Source: Bacillota bacterium
GTDB lineage: Bacteria > Bacillota > Clostridia > UBA1381
NCBI GenBank assembly: GCA_029007725.1
Contig: JAQXIJ010000061.1
Coordinates: 1-64,000 of the forward strand
Length of the DNA stretch: 64,000 nt
Direction: 5' to 3'
The translations under genes were made by a program, and so were the position numbers. Under the pieces are notes generated by a model, which was not told the DNA's origin, did not search any database, and worked only from the letters and a program-made list of their open reading frames with translations. This document shows positions 7,821 to 15,820 of the stretch, in pieces (positions within the stretch are counted from its first letter, which is position 1; the number at the start of each line of letters is the position of its first letter).

Positions 7821-9461
7821 TTATTGTTCTATTTCGTTTTCGTGAGCAACTACAGATTTTGCCCCATACATCCCGCGAAGTTTAGGTTTTTCGATTTTTC
7901 CAGTAGGATTTCTTGGAACCTCGGCGAATATAATCTTTCTCGGACGCTTATAACGCGGAAGGTCAAGACAAAATTCGTTTACTGCGTCTTCGGTGAGAGT
8001 CATGCCATCCTTTACCGATATAATCGCAGCTGCGATTTCACCCAGACGTGCGTCTGGAAGTCCGATAACGGCAACGTCCTTTATTTTATCGTTCTTTCTC
8101 AAAAAGTCCTCAATCTGAACCGGATACAGATTTTCGCCGCCGGATATAATTACATCCTTTTTGCGATCGACAAGGTATATAAATCCGTCCTCATCCTCAC
8201 GCGCCATGTCGCCGGTGAATAGCCATCCGTCTTTAAGAACCTCGTTTGTTGCCTTTTCGTCTTTATAGTAGCATTTCATGACACCGGGTCCCTTGACTGC
8301 AAGTTCGCCTACTTCACCCTGCTTTACGGTGCTTTTGTTTTCATCAACGATGCGTGCCTGCCAGCCATAACCCGCCTTGCCTATAGCGCCGACCTTATCA
8401 ATATTTTCAACTCCAAGATGAACGCAACCCGGTCCGATTGATTCAGAAAGACCGTAGTTTGTGTCATACATATGGTTAGGAAAATGCTCCTTCCAGCGCT
8501 TTATAAGGCTTGGCGGAACAGGCTGAGCACCTATATGCATGAGTCGCCACTGTGACAAATCATAGTCGCTAAGATTAATAGCTCCGCTGTCTATTGCGTC
8601 CAAAATATCCTGTGCCCATGGAACAAGAAGCCATACTATTGTACAGTGCTCATCCGAAATTGCTTTCAAAATCCATTCGGGTTTTATTCCTTTTAACAGA
8701 ACCGCTTTTCCACCAACCAAAAAGCTTCCGAACCAGTGCATCTTAGCGCCGGTATGATAGAGAGGCGGAATACACAAAAATACATCGTTCTTTGTCTGCA
8801 TATGGTGATTCTGCTCGGTCATTGCGGCATGCATAAGGCTTTGATGATTATGTACTATTGCTTTTGGAAAGCCGGTTGTGCCTGAGGAAAAGTAAATTGC
8901 CGCCTCGTCCTCATCGGTAAGCTTTATGTCAGGCGCCTTTGATGAGCAGTATGTAACAAGACAGTCATAGCTTTCGGCAAAGGTAGGACAGTCACTGCCG
9001 GCATAGAGCCACATTTTGACTCTCGGAACTCTGTCACAAATTTCTTCGACACGTCCGGTAAATTCCGGCCCGAAGATTATTGCGTCGGAATCGGAAAGGT
9101 CAAGGCAATACTTTATCTCGGACGCAGTGTAGCGGTAGTTGAGAGGAACAGCAAGCGCACCTGTCTTTAAAATTCCGAAATAAATAGGTAACCATTCAAG
9201 ACAGTTCATGAGCAGAATGGATACTTTGTCACCCTTTTGTATGCCACGCGACAAAAGCAGATTTGCAAATCTGTTGGCTTTTTTATTAAATTCGCTCCAT
9301 GTGATTTCGGTGCGGTATGCCTCGTTGGGACTAGATTCTATCAGTGCATATTCCTTCCATGTCATGCGTGTCTGATTTTCGAGCTTTGGATTGATTTCTA
9401 CCAGAGCGGTATCGTTTGGATAAAAATCAGCATTTTTTTTAAGAATTTCGGTAATTGGCAT
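7821..9461 (-). CDS. AMP-dependent acyl-CoA synthetase
   Basis: This 546-residue ANL-family ligase forms acyl- or aryl-CoA from a free acid, ATP and CoA. Visible motifs are YFSSGTTGFPKAIVHNHQS (A3) near residues 190-208, YGLSESIGPG (A5), GWLFTGDMAREDEDGF (A7), DRKKDVIISGGENLYPVQIE (A8) and a C-terminal PRNPTGKIEKPKL with the catalytic Lys. It is the first gene after the T-box, with AAAGGAGC ahead of ATG 9461. The substrate cannot be read from sequence; the context (iorAB, paaK) favours an aryl or short branched acid. Confidence 0.9.
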   Translation of the reverse strand: MPITEILKKNADFYPNDTALVEINPKLENQTRMTWKEYALIESSPNEAYRTEITWSEFNKKANRFANLLLSRGIQKGDKVSILLMNCLEWLPIYFGILKTGALAVPLNYRYTASEIKYCLDLSDSDAIIFGPEFTGRVEEICDRVPRVKMWLYAGSDCPTFAESYDCLVTYCSSKAPDIKLTDEDEAAIYFSSGTTGFPKAIVHNHQSLMHAAMTEQNHHMQTKNDVFLCIPPLYHTGAKMHWFGSFLVGGKAVLLKGIKPEWILKAISDEHCTIVWLLVPWAQDILDAIDSGAINLSDYDLSQWRLMHIGAQPVPPSLIKRWKEHFPNHMYDTNYGLSESIGPGCVHLGVENIDKVGAIGKAGYGWQARIVDENKSTVKQGEVGELAVKGPGVMKCYYKDEKATNEVLKDGWLFTGDMAREDEDGFIYLVDRKKDVIISGGENLYPVQIEDFLRKNDKIKDVAVIGLPDARLGEIAAAIISVKDGMTLTEDAVNEFCLDLPRYKRPRKIIFAEVPRNPTGKIEKPKLRGMYGAKSVVAHENEIEQ

Positions 9462-9510
9462 TTTTTTAATGCTCCTTTTAATTTTTTTGTTTATGCGGGG
9501 AATTTTATAA

Positions 9511-9546
9511 TAAAAAAGTCCCCTGTATGCTAAAAATACAGAGGAC
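9511..9546 (-). terminator. T-box regulated terminator
   Basis: On the minus strand GTCCTCTGTAT pairs with ATACAGGGGAC around a 7-nt loop (plus-strand arms 9518-9528 and 9536-9546), followed by TTTTTT. It lies between the T-box core and the acyl-CoA synthetase gene. Confidence 0.92.
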
Positions 9547-9785
9547 GGAAAATCCGTGGTACCACCTCAATTTGCCGATACCTCGCGGCAACGGCCTCGT
9601 CAGGTACGATTTCATACCCCAGCGCTGTTACGGGCGCATCCCGTTGCAGCCTACTCATTGCTTTTCGGTGCACGGCTCACGGAACGTAATTCGTATATAT
9701 TCTTTCCATTGTCTTGCAGCAACCGACAACTCTCTCAAGGTTCCGAATATAACTACTGATTTTCCGATCATAGCTTTTAATATTT
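9511..9785 (-). promoter_or_regulatory. T-box leader upstream of the acs-iorA-iorB-paaK-ACT operon
   Basis: Read on the minus strand, the leader has the main T-box landmarks. Stem I has an AGTAG on its 5' side, a GAGAGAG bulge and an apical GGTTGCTGCAAG. The T-box core AGGTGGTACCACGGA lies at 9553-9567, and a terminator follows. In the specifier loop, GAA (9690-9692) is followed by T and TAC (9686-9688), pointing to tyrosine. A TTA (Leu) reading is possible if the register is one base off. Uncharged tRNA should stabilise the antiterminator and turn the operon on. Confidence 0.93.
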
Positions 9786-9796
9786 ACATATAAATA

Positions 9797-9824
9797 AGTA
9801 TAACATATTTTTTATAAAAGTCAA
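9797..9824 (-). promoter_or_regulatory. Promoter of the T-box operon
   Basis: On the minus strand TTGACT (9819-9824) and TATACT (9797-9802) are 16 bp apart, just upstream of the T-box Stem I. Confidence 0.7.
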
Positions 9825-9898
9825 CACTTTTTTGTCGAAATCATTGCATAATAAAGGTATATGTGCTATAATTATAGAAAAAATTTCGGAGGGTTAAA

Positions 9899-10693
9899 AT
9901 GATTACAGACAAGAAAAATTTATGGGAAAATACACCGGGAATCTGCGATGAAATTCCTACAATAACCTCATACATACCGGAAAATAAAAAGTCGGATGCA
10001 GCAATTGTTATTTTTCCCGGCGGAGGCTATGCAATAAGGGCTGCGCACGAGGGCCAGGGATATGCAGAATTTCTGGCGGAAAACGGTCTCTGTGCATTTG
10101 TTGTAGACTACCGTGTGGCGCCGCATAAATTTCCACTTCCGCTCCTCGATGCAAGAAGGGGAGTTAGGACGGTTAGGTATTATGCGGAAAAATACGGAAT
10201 AGACAAAAATAAAATTGCCGTGATGGGGTCTTCTGCCGGCGGAAACCTTGCAGCCATTACTTCTACATACTATGATAAAATTGATTTTGAAGGCGCAGAC
10301 GAGATTGACAAAGAGGATTTCATTCCAAATGCTCAGATTTTATGCTATCCTGTAATAGATTTGATTGGTGAATATGCGCACATAGGCTCGACAGAAAATC
10401 TTCTCGGAGATCGCATTGACGAAATGGCTGAGAAGTTGTCACCTGCGATTATAGCCAAAAAGGGAACACCACAAACATTTATATGGCATACATTTGCCGA
10501 TGACTGTGTAAACGTCAATAATACGATAAAATATATAAAAAAGCTTAAAGAAATCGGAACGGACACAGAATGCCACATTTTTTCAAAAGGTGGTCACGGA
10601 CTTGGACTGGCGCCGGGAGATGATGATGTATCGAAAAATGTAGCTCAATGGGGCGGGCTTCTTTTGAAATGGCTGAAGTTTATCGGATTTTAA
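9899..10693 (+). CDS. Alpha/beta hydrolase, acetylesterase-like
   Basis: This 264-residue alpha/beta hydrolase resembles BD-FAE-type carbohydrate acetyl esterases and hormone-sensitive-lipase-like enzymes. FPGGGYAIRAAHEG (residues 39-52) supplies the oxyanion hole. GSSAGG has the nucleophile Ser112, HTFADDCVNV near 200 the acidic residue, and SKGGHGLG near 235 the catalytic His. There is no signal peptide, so it acts in the cytoplasm, perhaps on imported acetylated oligosaccharides. CGGAGGG precedes ATG 9899. It is divergent from the T-box operon. Confidence 0.88.
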   Translation: MITDKKNLWENTPGICDEIPTITSYIPENKKSDAAIVIFPGGGYAIRAAHEGQGYAEFLAENGLCAFVVDYRVAPHKFPLPLLDARRGVRTVRYYAEKYGIDKNKIAVMGSSAGGNLAAITSTYYDKIDFEGADEIDKEDFIPNAQILCYPVIDLIGEYAHIGSTENLLGDRIDEMAEKLSPAIIAKKGTPQTFIWHTFADDCVNVNNTIKYIKKLKEIGTDTECHIFSKGGHGLGLAPGDDDVSKNVAQWGGLLLKWLKFIGF

Positions 10694-10712
10694 ATTTTTT
10701 TGTAAAAAACTA

Positions 10713-10741
10713 TTGACAAGCCTATGGCGCCGTGCTATAAT
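10713..10741 (+). promoter_or_regulatory. Near-consensus sigma-A promoter of the leader-peptide operon
   Basis: TTGACA (10713-10718) and TATAAT (10736-10741) are both perfect hexamers with a 17-bp spacer. They start 20 bp after the esterase stop. Confidence 0.9.
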
Positions 10742-10772
10742 ATCTTCAATTAAAAAATATGGAGAAATCAAA

Positions 10773-10874
10773 ATGTATTCAAGAGAAAATGTCAGTTTAA
10801 TTAACATTCCCAGCGCTATTGTCCTTCTACTCCTATGCGGTGTAAAACGGAATAGCGCTATTTGTCGTGCTTAG
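10773..10874 (+). CDS. Candidate leucine leader peptide, 33 codons
   Basis: This short ORF starts 31 bp after the -10 box, with GGAG 8 nt ahead of the ATG. It encodes MYSRENVSLINIPSAIVLLL followed by LCG and ends at TAG 10872-10874. Four consecutive Leu codons, CTT CTA CTC CTA (10824-10835), include two CTA codons. They lie inside an inverted repeat AGCGCTATT (10812-10820) / AATAGCGCT (10851-10859). An intrinsic terminator follows 47 nt after the stop. The arrangement is that of ribosome-mediated attenuation sensing leucine. Coding status is inferred from layout only. Confidence 0.55.
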   Translation: MYSRENVSLINIPSAIVLLLLCGVKRNSAICRA

Positions 10875-10921
10875 TTGATGAAAGGATATACTTTGGTTTA
10901 AACATATTGCTGTAGACTTTC

Positions 10922-10959
10922 AGGGCTTGCGACCATAGCGGTTGTAAGTCCTATTTTTT
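10922..10959 (+). terminator. Leader terminator (candidate attenuator)
   Basis: AGGGCTTGCGACC (10922-10934) pairs along its full 13 bp with GGTTGTAAGTCCT (10940-10952), with three G-U pairs and a 5-nt loop. A run of six T follows at 10954-10959. It sits between the leader peptide and the first structural gene of the same operon, where an unregulated terminator would be pointless. Confidence 0.8.
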
Positions 10960-12967
10960 ATGAAGGATAGATATGATATGCAGAACATTAAGGTTGCAGA
11001 CGTGACATTAATAGAAAGCGAGAAAACCGCGGCGCTCAATTTCAAGGAAAAAATTGAAGTTGTAAAAGAGATTGACAGGCTTAATGTCAGTATTATTGAA
11101 ACAGAACTGGTAAGAAACAGAAAAACGTATGTGCTGTTTCTACATACCATTGTACCGCTTGAAAAAAACAGTACGATTTCATGCCCAATTGAGTTGTCTG
11201 AGGAATCCGTGGAAATTACGGCGGACGCAATTAAAGGTGCCGAAAAAAAACGACTTCACGTCATGGTTCCGACATCGTCTGTGCAGATGGAATATCTTTG
11301 CCATAAAAATTCAAAGGCAATTTTGGAAAACAGCGAAACTCCGGAACAGACGGTAAAAAATCTCAGTGCTTACATAAAACATATTCATATAAAGGACTCG
11401 GACGGCAGAGATTCGTACAGCATGGTGGGCGAAGGTTCACTGCTGATTCCGGAAATTATGAATGCACTGCGATCAATCAACTATAACGAATTTATGTCGA
11501 TTGAGTGGGATCCGGAATGGGACAGCGAAATTTCGGATATGGACATAATTTTCCAGCATTTTGTCAGCTATATGTCACGGTACGAAAACCTTTCTCGCAA
11601 AAAGTCGACTTTGTATGAAAACAGAGCCGGAACAGGTAAGGTTGTCTGGAAAAAGGACTCTTTTATCGAAAAGACCTTTTCTCAAGTGCTGGATAAAATG
11701 GTAGAGGAATTTCCAGATCAGCTTGCATTCAAGTATACTACACTTGATTATACAAGAACATATTTACAGTTTCGCGATGATGTAGATACATTTGCACGTT
11801 CGTTGGTTTCTATGGGGGTTAAGGTCGGAAGCCATGTTGCAATTTGGGCAACCAATGTGCCGCAGTGGTATATAGCATTCTGGGCAACGACCAAAATCGG
11901 TGCGGTTTTGGTAACGGTTAATACCGCATATAAAATTCACAAGCCAGAATATCTGATGAAGCAGGCGCATACGCATACGCTTATCATGATAGAGGGTTAC
12001 CGCGACTCAAATTACAGCGCCATTATGGCAGAGTTGTGTCCAGAATTGGGAAATACCAAAAAAGGCGAACAGCTTCATTCAAGACGTCTGCCGTTTTTGA
12101 GAAATATCATAACAGTGGGTTATGAGCAGAAGGGATGCATAACATGGGAAGACGCAATCAGACGTGCGTTCAAGGTGTCTGTGGAAGAAATACGGCGCAT
12201 GGCTGCCGCGGTAAATATCAACGATGTCTGCAATATGCAGTACACATCAGACACGACAGGCTTCCCAAAGGGTGTTATGCTTACACATTATAACGTTGTA
12301 AACAACGGAAAATGTATCGGTGACAGAATGGATTTGTCAACGGCAGACAGATTGATGATTCAAGTTCCCATGTTCCATTGCTTCGGAATGGTTTTGGCAA
12401 TGCCGAAAATTGAGTGTAAAATCGTTGATCCCGCAACAGGAGAGGATTTGCCGGATAATGTAACCGGAGAATTTGTGGCACGCGGCTATAATATAATGAA
12501 GGAATATTATAAAATGCCGGTTGAAACCGCAAATACAATCGATAAAGACGGATGGTTGCACACCGGTGACTTGGCGCTCAGGACACCGGAGGGCAACTAC
12601 CGCATAACTGGCAGACTTAAAGATAGATTATACGTGGTGGCGAAAATATTTATCCCAAGGAAATTGAGGAATTTATATACAATCATGACAAGGTTCAGGA
12701 CGTGCAGATAATCGGTGTTCCCGATGAACAGTACGGATAAGAAATTATGGCGTGCATAGTACTTAAAAATGGCAAAACCATGACAGCTAAGAAATGAAGC
12801 AGCATATACGCGATCACATGGCAGAGCATAAGATGCCGAAATATATCGACTTTGTTGATGACTTCCCAATGAATGCCGCTGGAAAAATATTAAAGTTCAA
12901 AATGCGTGAAGACGCAATGAATAAATTATGTATAAAAAAAGTAGAAGAAATAGTAACGGAGGAGTAA
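10960..12967 (+). pseudogene. Broken fusion: LeuA/HMGL-like, TIM barrel, AMP-dependent ligase
   Basis: The N-terminus (MQNIKVADVTLIESEKTAAL, likely start ATG 10978) resembles the 2-isopropylmalate-synthase/HMGL family, but the RDGEQ-type active-site motif is changed and the barrel is truncated. A piece of a sugar-isomerase-like TIM barrel follows (YIKHIHIKDSDGRDSYSMVG). Then comes an ANL ligase with YTSDTTGFPKGVMLTHYN. The ligase jumps from PMFHCFGMVLA to KIVDPATGEDLP, so its central part is deleted. After GRLKDRL the frame shifts; the correct frame continues [20 protein letters not shown], meets TAA at 12738-12740 and TGA at 12796-12798, shifts again and ends FPMNAAGKILKFKMRED. Several independent lesions make it non-functional. 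Its end still carries GGAGGAG, the ribosome site of the aminotransferase. Confidence 0.85.
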
Positions 12968-12970
12968 AAA

Positions 12971-14035
12971 ATGGAAATTAAAATTACAAAAACAACAAAC
13001 CCAAAAACAAAACCGACCGAAAACCTTGGCTTCGGAAAATATTTTTCCGACCATATGTTTATAATGGACTACGAAAAGGGAAAGGGATGGCATGACGCAA
13101 GAATAGTACCTTTTGCAGACATTTCAATGAGCCCGGCAGCCACAGTTTTCCACTACGGTGCAGAGGTTTTTGAAGGACTTAAGGCATATAGATGCGCAGA
13201 CGGCAGCGTTCAGTTGTTCAGACCCATTGAAAATGCAACGAGAATGAATAACTCGGCAGACAGAATCAGACTGCCGCAAATCCCGGTAGATGATACTATT
13301 CAGGCAATCAAGCAGTTGGTCGAAATCGATAAGGACTGGGTACCGTCCGGTGCGGGTGAGTCGCTCTATATCAGACCGTTTCTTTTCGGTTCGGATGCTC
13401 AGCTGGGACTGCATGAAATCAAGCAGGCTCGCTTTATGATTATCTGTTCACCGAGTGGAAGCTATTATGCTGAGGGAATCAATCCGGTAAAGATTATGAT
13501 TGAGGATGAAGACGTAAGGGCGGTTCGCGGCGGTACCGGCTACGCAAAGTGCGGCGGTAACTATGCTGCCAGCAATCGTGCCGGCGAAAAAGCAGAAAAA
13601 CTCGGATTTACGCAGGTTTTGTGGCTTGACGGAGTTGAAAGAAAATACATCGAGGAAGTCGGCGCAATGAACGTTATGATGAAGATTAACGGCGAGGTTG
13701 TTACCCCCATGCTGACTGGATCAATTCTTCCGGGAGTTACAAGAAAGTCAATAATTGAGCTGCTGAAATCAAAGGGTTACAAAGTAACCGAAAGAAGAAT
13801 CAGCGTAGAAGAAATTATAAATGCCCTCGAAAGCGGCGAGCTTGAAGAATTCTGGGGCTGCGGAACGGCGGCTGTGGTTTCACCTGTCGGCGAGCTGTAC
13901 TATGAGGGCAAAACATATGTTATAAACGACAACAAAATCGGCGAAACAACCCAGATGCTTTATGATACACTGACAGGAATTCAGTGGGGAAGAATTAAAG
14001 ACGAGTTTGGTTGGACAGTTAATTTAGGAAAATAA
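12971..14035 (+). CDS. ilvE: Branched-chain amino acid aminotransferase
   Basis: This 354-residue fold-type IV PLP enzyme (BCAT group II, usual length) transfers amino groups between Leu/Ile/Val, or some aromatic amino acids, and 2-oxoglutarate. Visible motifs are VFHYGAEVFEGLKAYR near residues 58-73, the PLP-lysine region GTGYAKCGGNYAAS near 189-202 and VLWLDGVERKYIEEVGAMNV near 216-235. GILPGVTR-type LPGVTRKSI follows. Its ribosome site lies in the tail of the preceding pseudogene, 3 nt before ATG. Context with the candidate Leu leader supports a branched-chain role. It could also supply the final step of aryl-acid salvage. Confidence 0.93.
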   Translation: MEIKITKTTNPKTKPTENLGFGKYFSDHMFIMDYEKGKGWHDARIVPFADISMSPAATVFHYGAEVFEGLKAYRCADGSVQLFRPIENATRMNNSADRIRLPQIPVDDTIQAIKQLVEIDKDWVPSGAGESLYIRPFLFGSDAQLGLHEIKQARFMIICSPSGSYYAEGINPVKIMIEDEDVRAVRGGTGYAKCGGNYAASNRAGEKAEKLGFTQVLWLDGVERKYIEEVGAMNVMMKINGEVVTPMLTGSILPGVTRKSIIELLKSKGYKVTERRISVEEIINALESGELEEFWGCGTAAVVSPVGELYYEGKTYVINDNKIGETTQMLYDTLTGIQWGRIKDEFGWTVNLGK

Positions 14036-14054
14036 TTAGACGGGACTTGATACA

Positions 14055-14852
14055 ATGTACAAAATTTTAGACGCGCACTGCCATATATACCCAAGTAAAA
14101 TTGCAAGAAAAGCGTCAGACGCAACCGGACGCTTTTATGATACAATTTCATTGATGGACGGCACCGTTGACACTTTGGTCAAAGAAGGGAAAAATGCGGG
14201 TATTTCGCACTTTATAGTACAGTCGGTCGCAACTTCGCCGAAGCAGGTTTCGAGCATAAACCGCTTTATATCCGAAACGGTAGAAAACAGCGGCGGAACA
14301 ATGACCGGATTTGGGACGCTGCACCCAGACAGCGAGGATATTGAGGGAGATTTTGAAGAACTGAAAGCTCTCGGCTTGATCGGCGTCAAGCTTCATCCCG
14401 ATATTCAGGGCTTTAAGATTGATGATTACAGAATGCTGAAAATATATGAGCTGTGCGAGCACGACAAACTTCCGATTTTGATGCATACCGGTGATTCAAG
14501 ATTTGACTTATCAAATCCAAATAGGCTTGCACCGGTTTTGGATATATATAAAAATCTTGTAATTATAGGAGCGCATTTTGGAGGATATTCTATATGGGAC
14601 GAGGCCTCGCACAAACTGCACGGCTATGAGAATTTTTATGTTGATACCTCATCATCGCTTTTTGCAATGTCGCCGGATATGGCAAAGAAAATCATCTTTA
14701 TGTACGGTGTAGAAAAGGTAATGTTCGGAACCGACTATCCGATGTGGAATCCATCGGAAGAGATTGAAAAGTTCATGAAGGTTCCGCTGACTGACTCGGA
14801 GAGGCAAACCATTCTCTGGGACAATGCTGCAAAGCTGATAGGATTGAAATAA
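14055..14852 (+). CDS. Amidohydrolase-family metal-dependent hydrolase
   Basis: The 265-residue TIM-barrel protein belongs to the amidohydrolase 2 family (decarboxylase/hydrolase type). It begins ILDAHCHIYPSKIARK with the HxH metal motif. GVKLHPDIQGF near residue 115, PILMHTGDSRF near 142, IIGAHFGG near 173 and FGTDYPMWNP near 225 supply further metal ligands. No substrate can be assigned. It starts 19 nt after ilvE and probably belongs to the same operon. Confidence 0.85.
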   Translation: MYKILDAHCHIYPSKIARKASDATGRFYDTISLMDGTVDTLVKEGKNAGISHFIVQSVATSPKQVSSINRFISETVENSGGTMTGFGTLHPDSEDIEGDFEELKALGLIGVKLHPDIQGFKIDDYRMLKIYELCEHDKLPILMHTGDSRFDLSNPNRLAPVLDIYKNLVIIGAHFGGYSIWDEASHKLHGYENFYVDTSSSLFAMSPDMAKKIIFMYGVEKVMFGTDYPMWNPSEEIEKFMKVPLTDSERQTILWDNAAKLIGLK

Positions 14853-14870
14853 ATCAGCCAAGTTACTGCA

Positions 14871-14919
14871 AAAAAATAGTGGATTCATTCGTTTTTGCAA
14901 TGAAGCCACTATTTTTTAT
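14871..14919. terminator. Bidirectional terminator
   Basis: AAATAGTGG (14874-14882) and CCACTATTT (14906-14914), extended by TTCATT/AATGAA, form a long stem flanked by A and T tracts. It serves the amidohydrolase gene (plus) and the YitT gene (minus). Confidence 0.85.
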
Positions 14920-15752
14920 TTGTATACAAAAAAGCCTTCTCCGAAAATTTTGTCCGATTCGCTGAATATGATGAATGCATCACTGTCGGCATCGGTTATC
15001 ATTTTGTGAAAAGCAGGTATCTCGCGGTTTTTCAATGCACAAACCAAAAGCTTTTTGTTTTTACCGGAATATGCTCCCTTGGCGTCAAGCACTGTTACAC
15101 CTCGGCGGCTGTTCTGAACAATTTTTTTTGAAATCTCCTCGCCTTTTTCCGATATGACAAATGCAAGTTTTGACAAATTCAATTGACCTATTACAAAATC
15201 AATAGTGAAGGTGGAAAGAAAAAGAGCAAGTATTCCATAAAGAGTAAGGTCAACTTTGTGAAAAATTAACAGCGACGAAAGAATGATGATTCCGTCGACA
15301 ATCATAAGCAAACGTCCGATTGGCAGATAGGGATATTTCACTTGAATTAGTCTGCCGACTATGTCAGTTCCGCCGGTGTTGGAATTTTCAATAAAAGCCA
15401 TTGCAGCGCCGAGTCCAAACAGTACACTTCCGTAGACCGTAGCAAGCAGGATATCGGTTGTGACCGGCGGAAGTACTGAAAAAATTTGAACAAGAACTGA
15501 CATTAGAAATACAGAATAGAGCGAATTGATTACAAACCGCTTTCCGAGAACTCTGTAGCTTATTAAAAGCAGGAAAATGTTTATAACCAAAAAAACAAGC
15601 CCCGGTGGAATTCCTATTTGATATAGTATCGTCGAAATTCCAGAAACGCCGCCGGTTACTATATGATTCGGCAGATAAAAAAGTCCGGTCGAAACCGATA
15701 CAAGAGTAATTCCGGCGGTGGTTATTATGAATGATTTGATTCTGCCCGACAA
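14916..15752 (-). CDS. YitT family membrane protein
   Basis: This 278-residue protein has the YitT layout: five to six hydrophobic segments (residues about 8-170), then a cytosolic DUF2179 domain with SRRGVTVLDAKGAYSG near residue 218. LPNHIVTGGVSGISTIL near 27-43 and NSNTGGTDIVGRLI near 123-136 are the usual conserved loops. The family's function is poorly known. Its ribosome site is AGGAGGGA ahead of ATG 15752. Confidence 0.93.
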   Translation of the reverse strand: MSGRIKSFIITTAGITLVSVSTGLFYLPNHIVTGGVSGISTILYQIGIPPGLVFLVINIFLLLISYRVLGKRFVINSLYSVFLMSVLVQIFSVLPPVTTDILLATVYGSVLFGLGAAMAFIENSNTGGTDIVGRLIQVKYPYLPIGRLLMIVDGIIILSSLLIFHKVDLTLYGILALFLSTFTIDFVIGQLNLSKLAFVISEKGEEISKKIVQNSRRGVTVLDAKGAYSGKNKKLLVCALKNREIPAFHKMITDADSDAFIIFSESDKIFGEGFFVYK

Positions 15753-15776
15753 AAATATCCCTCCTAAATAAAATCA

Positions 15777-15797
15777 GCACGCAAAATAGCTGCGTGC
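15777..15797 (-). terminator. Hairpin after the SCP2 gene
   Basis: GCACGCA and TGCGTGC form a 7-bp stem with a 7-nt loop. On the minus strand it is followed by GATTTTATTT. It separates the SCP2 gene from the YitT gene. Confidence 0.6.
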
Positions 15798-15820
15798 CGA
15801 TCTTTTGTAAAAATTAAGAT

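Noticed and set aside
12711-12967. Separate small gene between the broken ligase and ilvE
   Set aside because: The region encodes the C-terminal end of the AMP ligase in shifted frames, not an independent protein.
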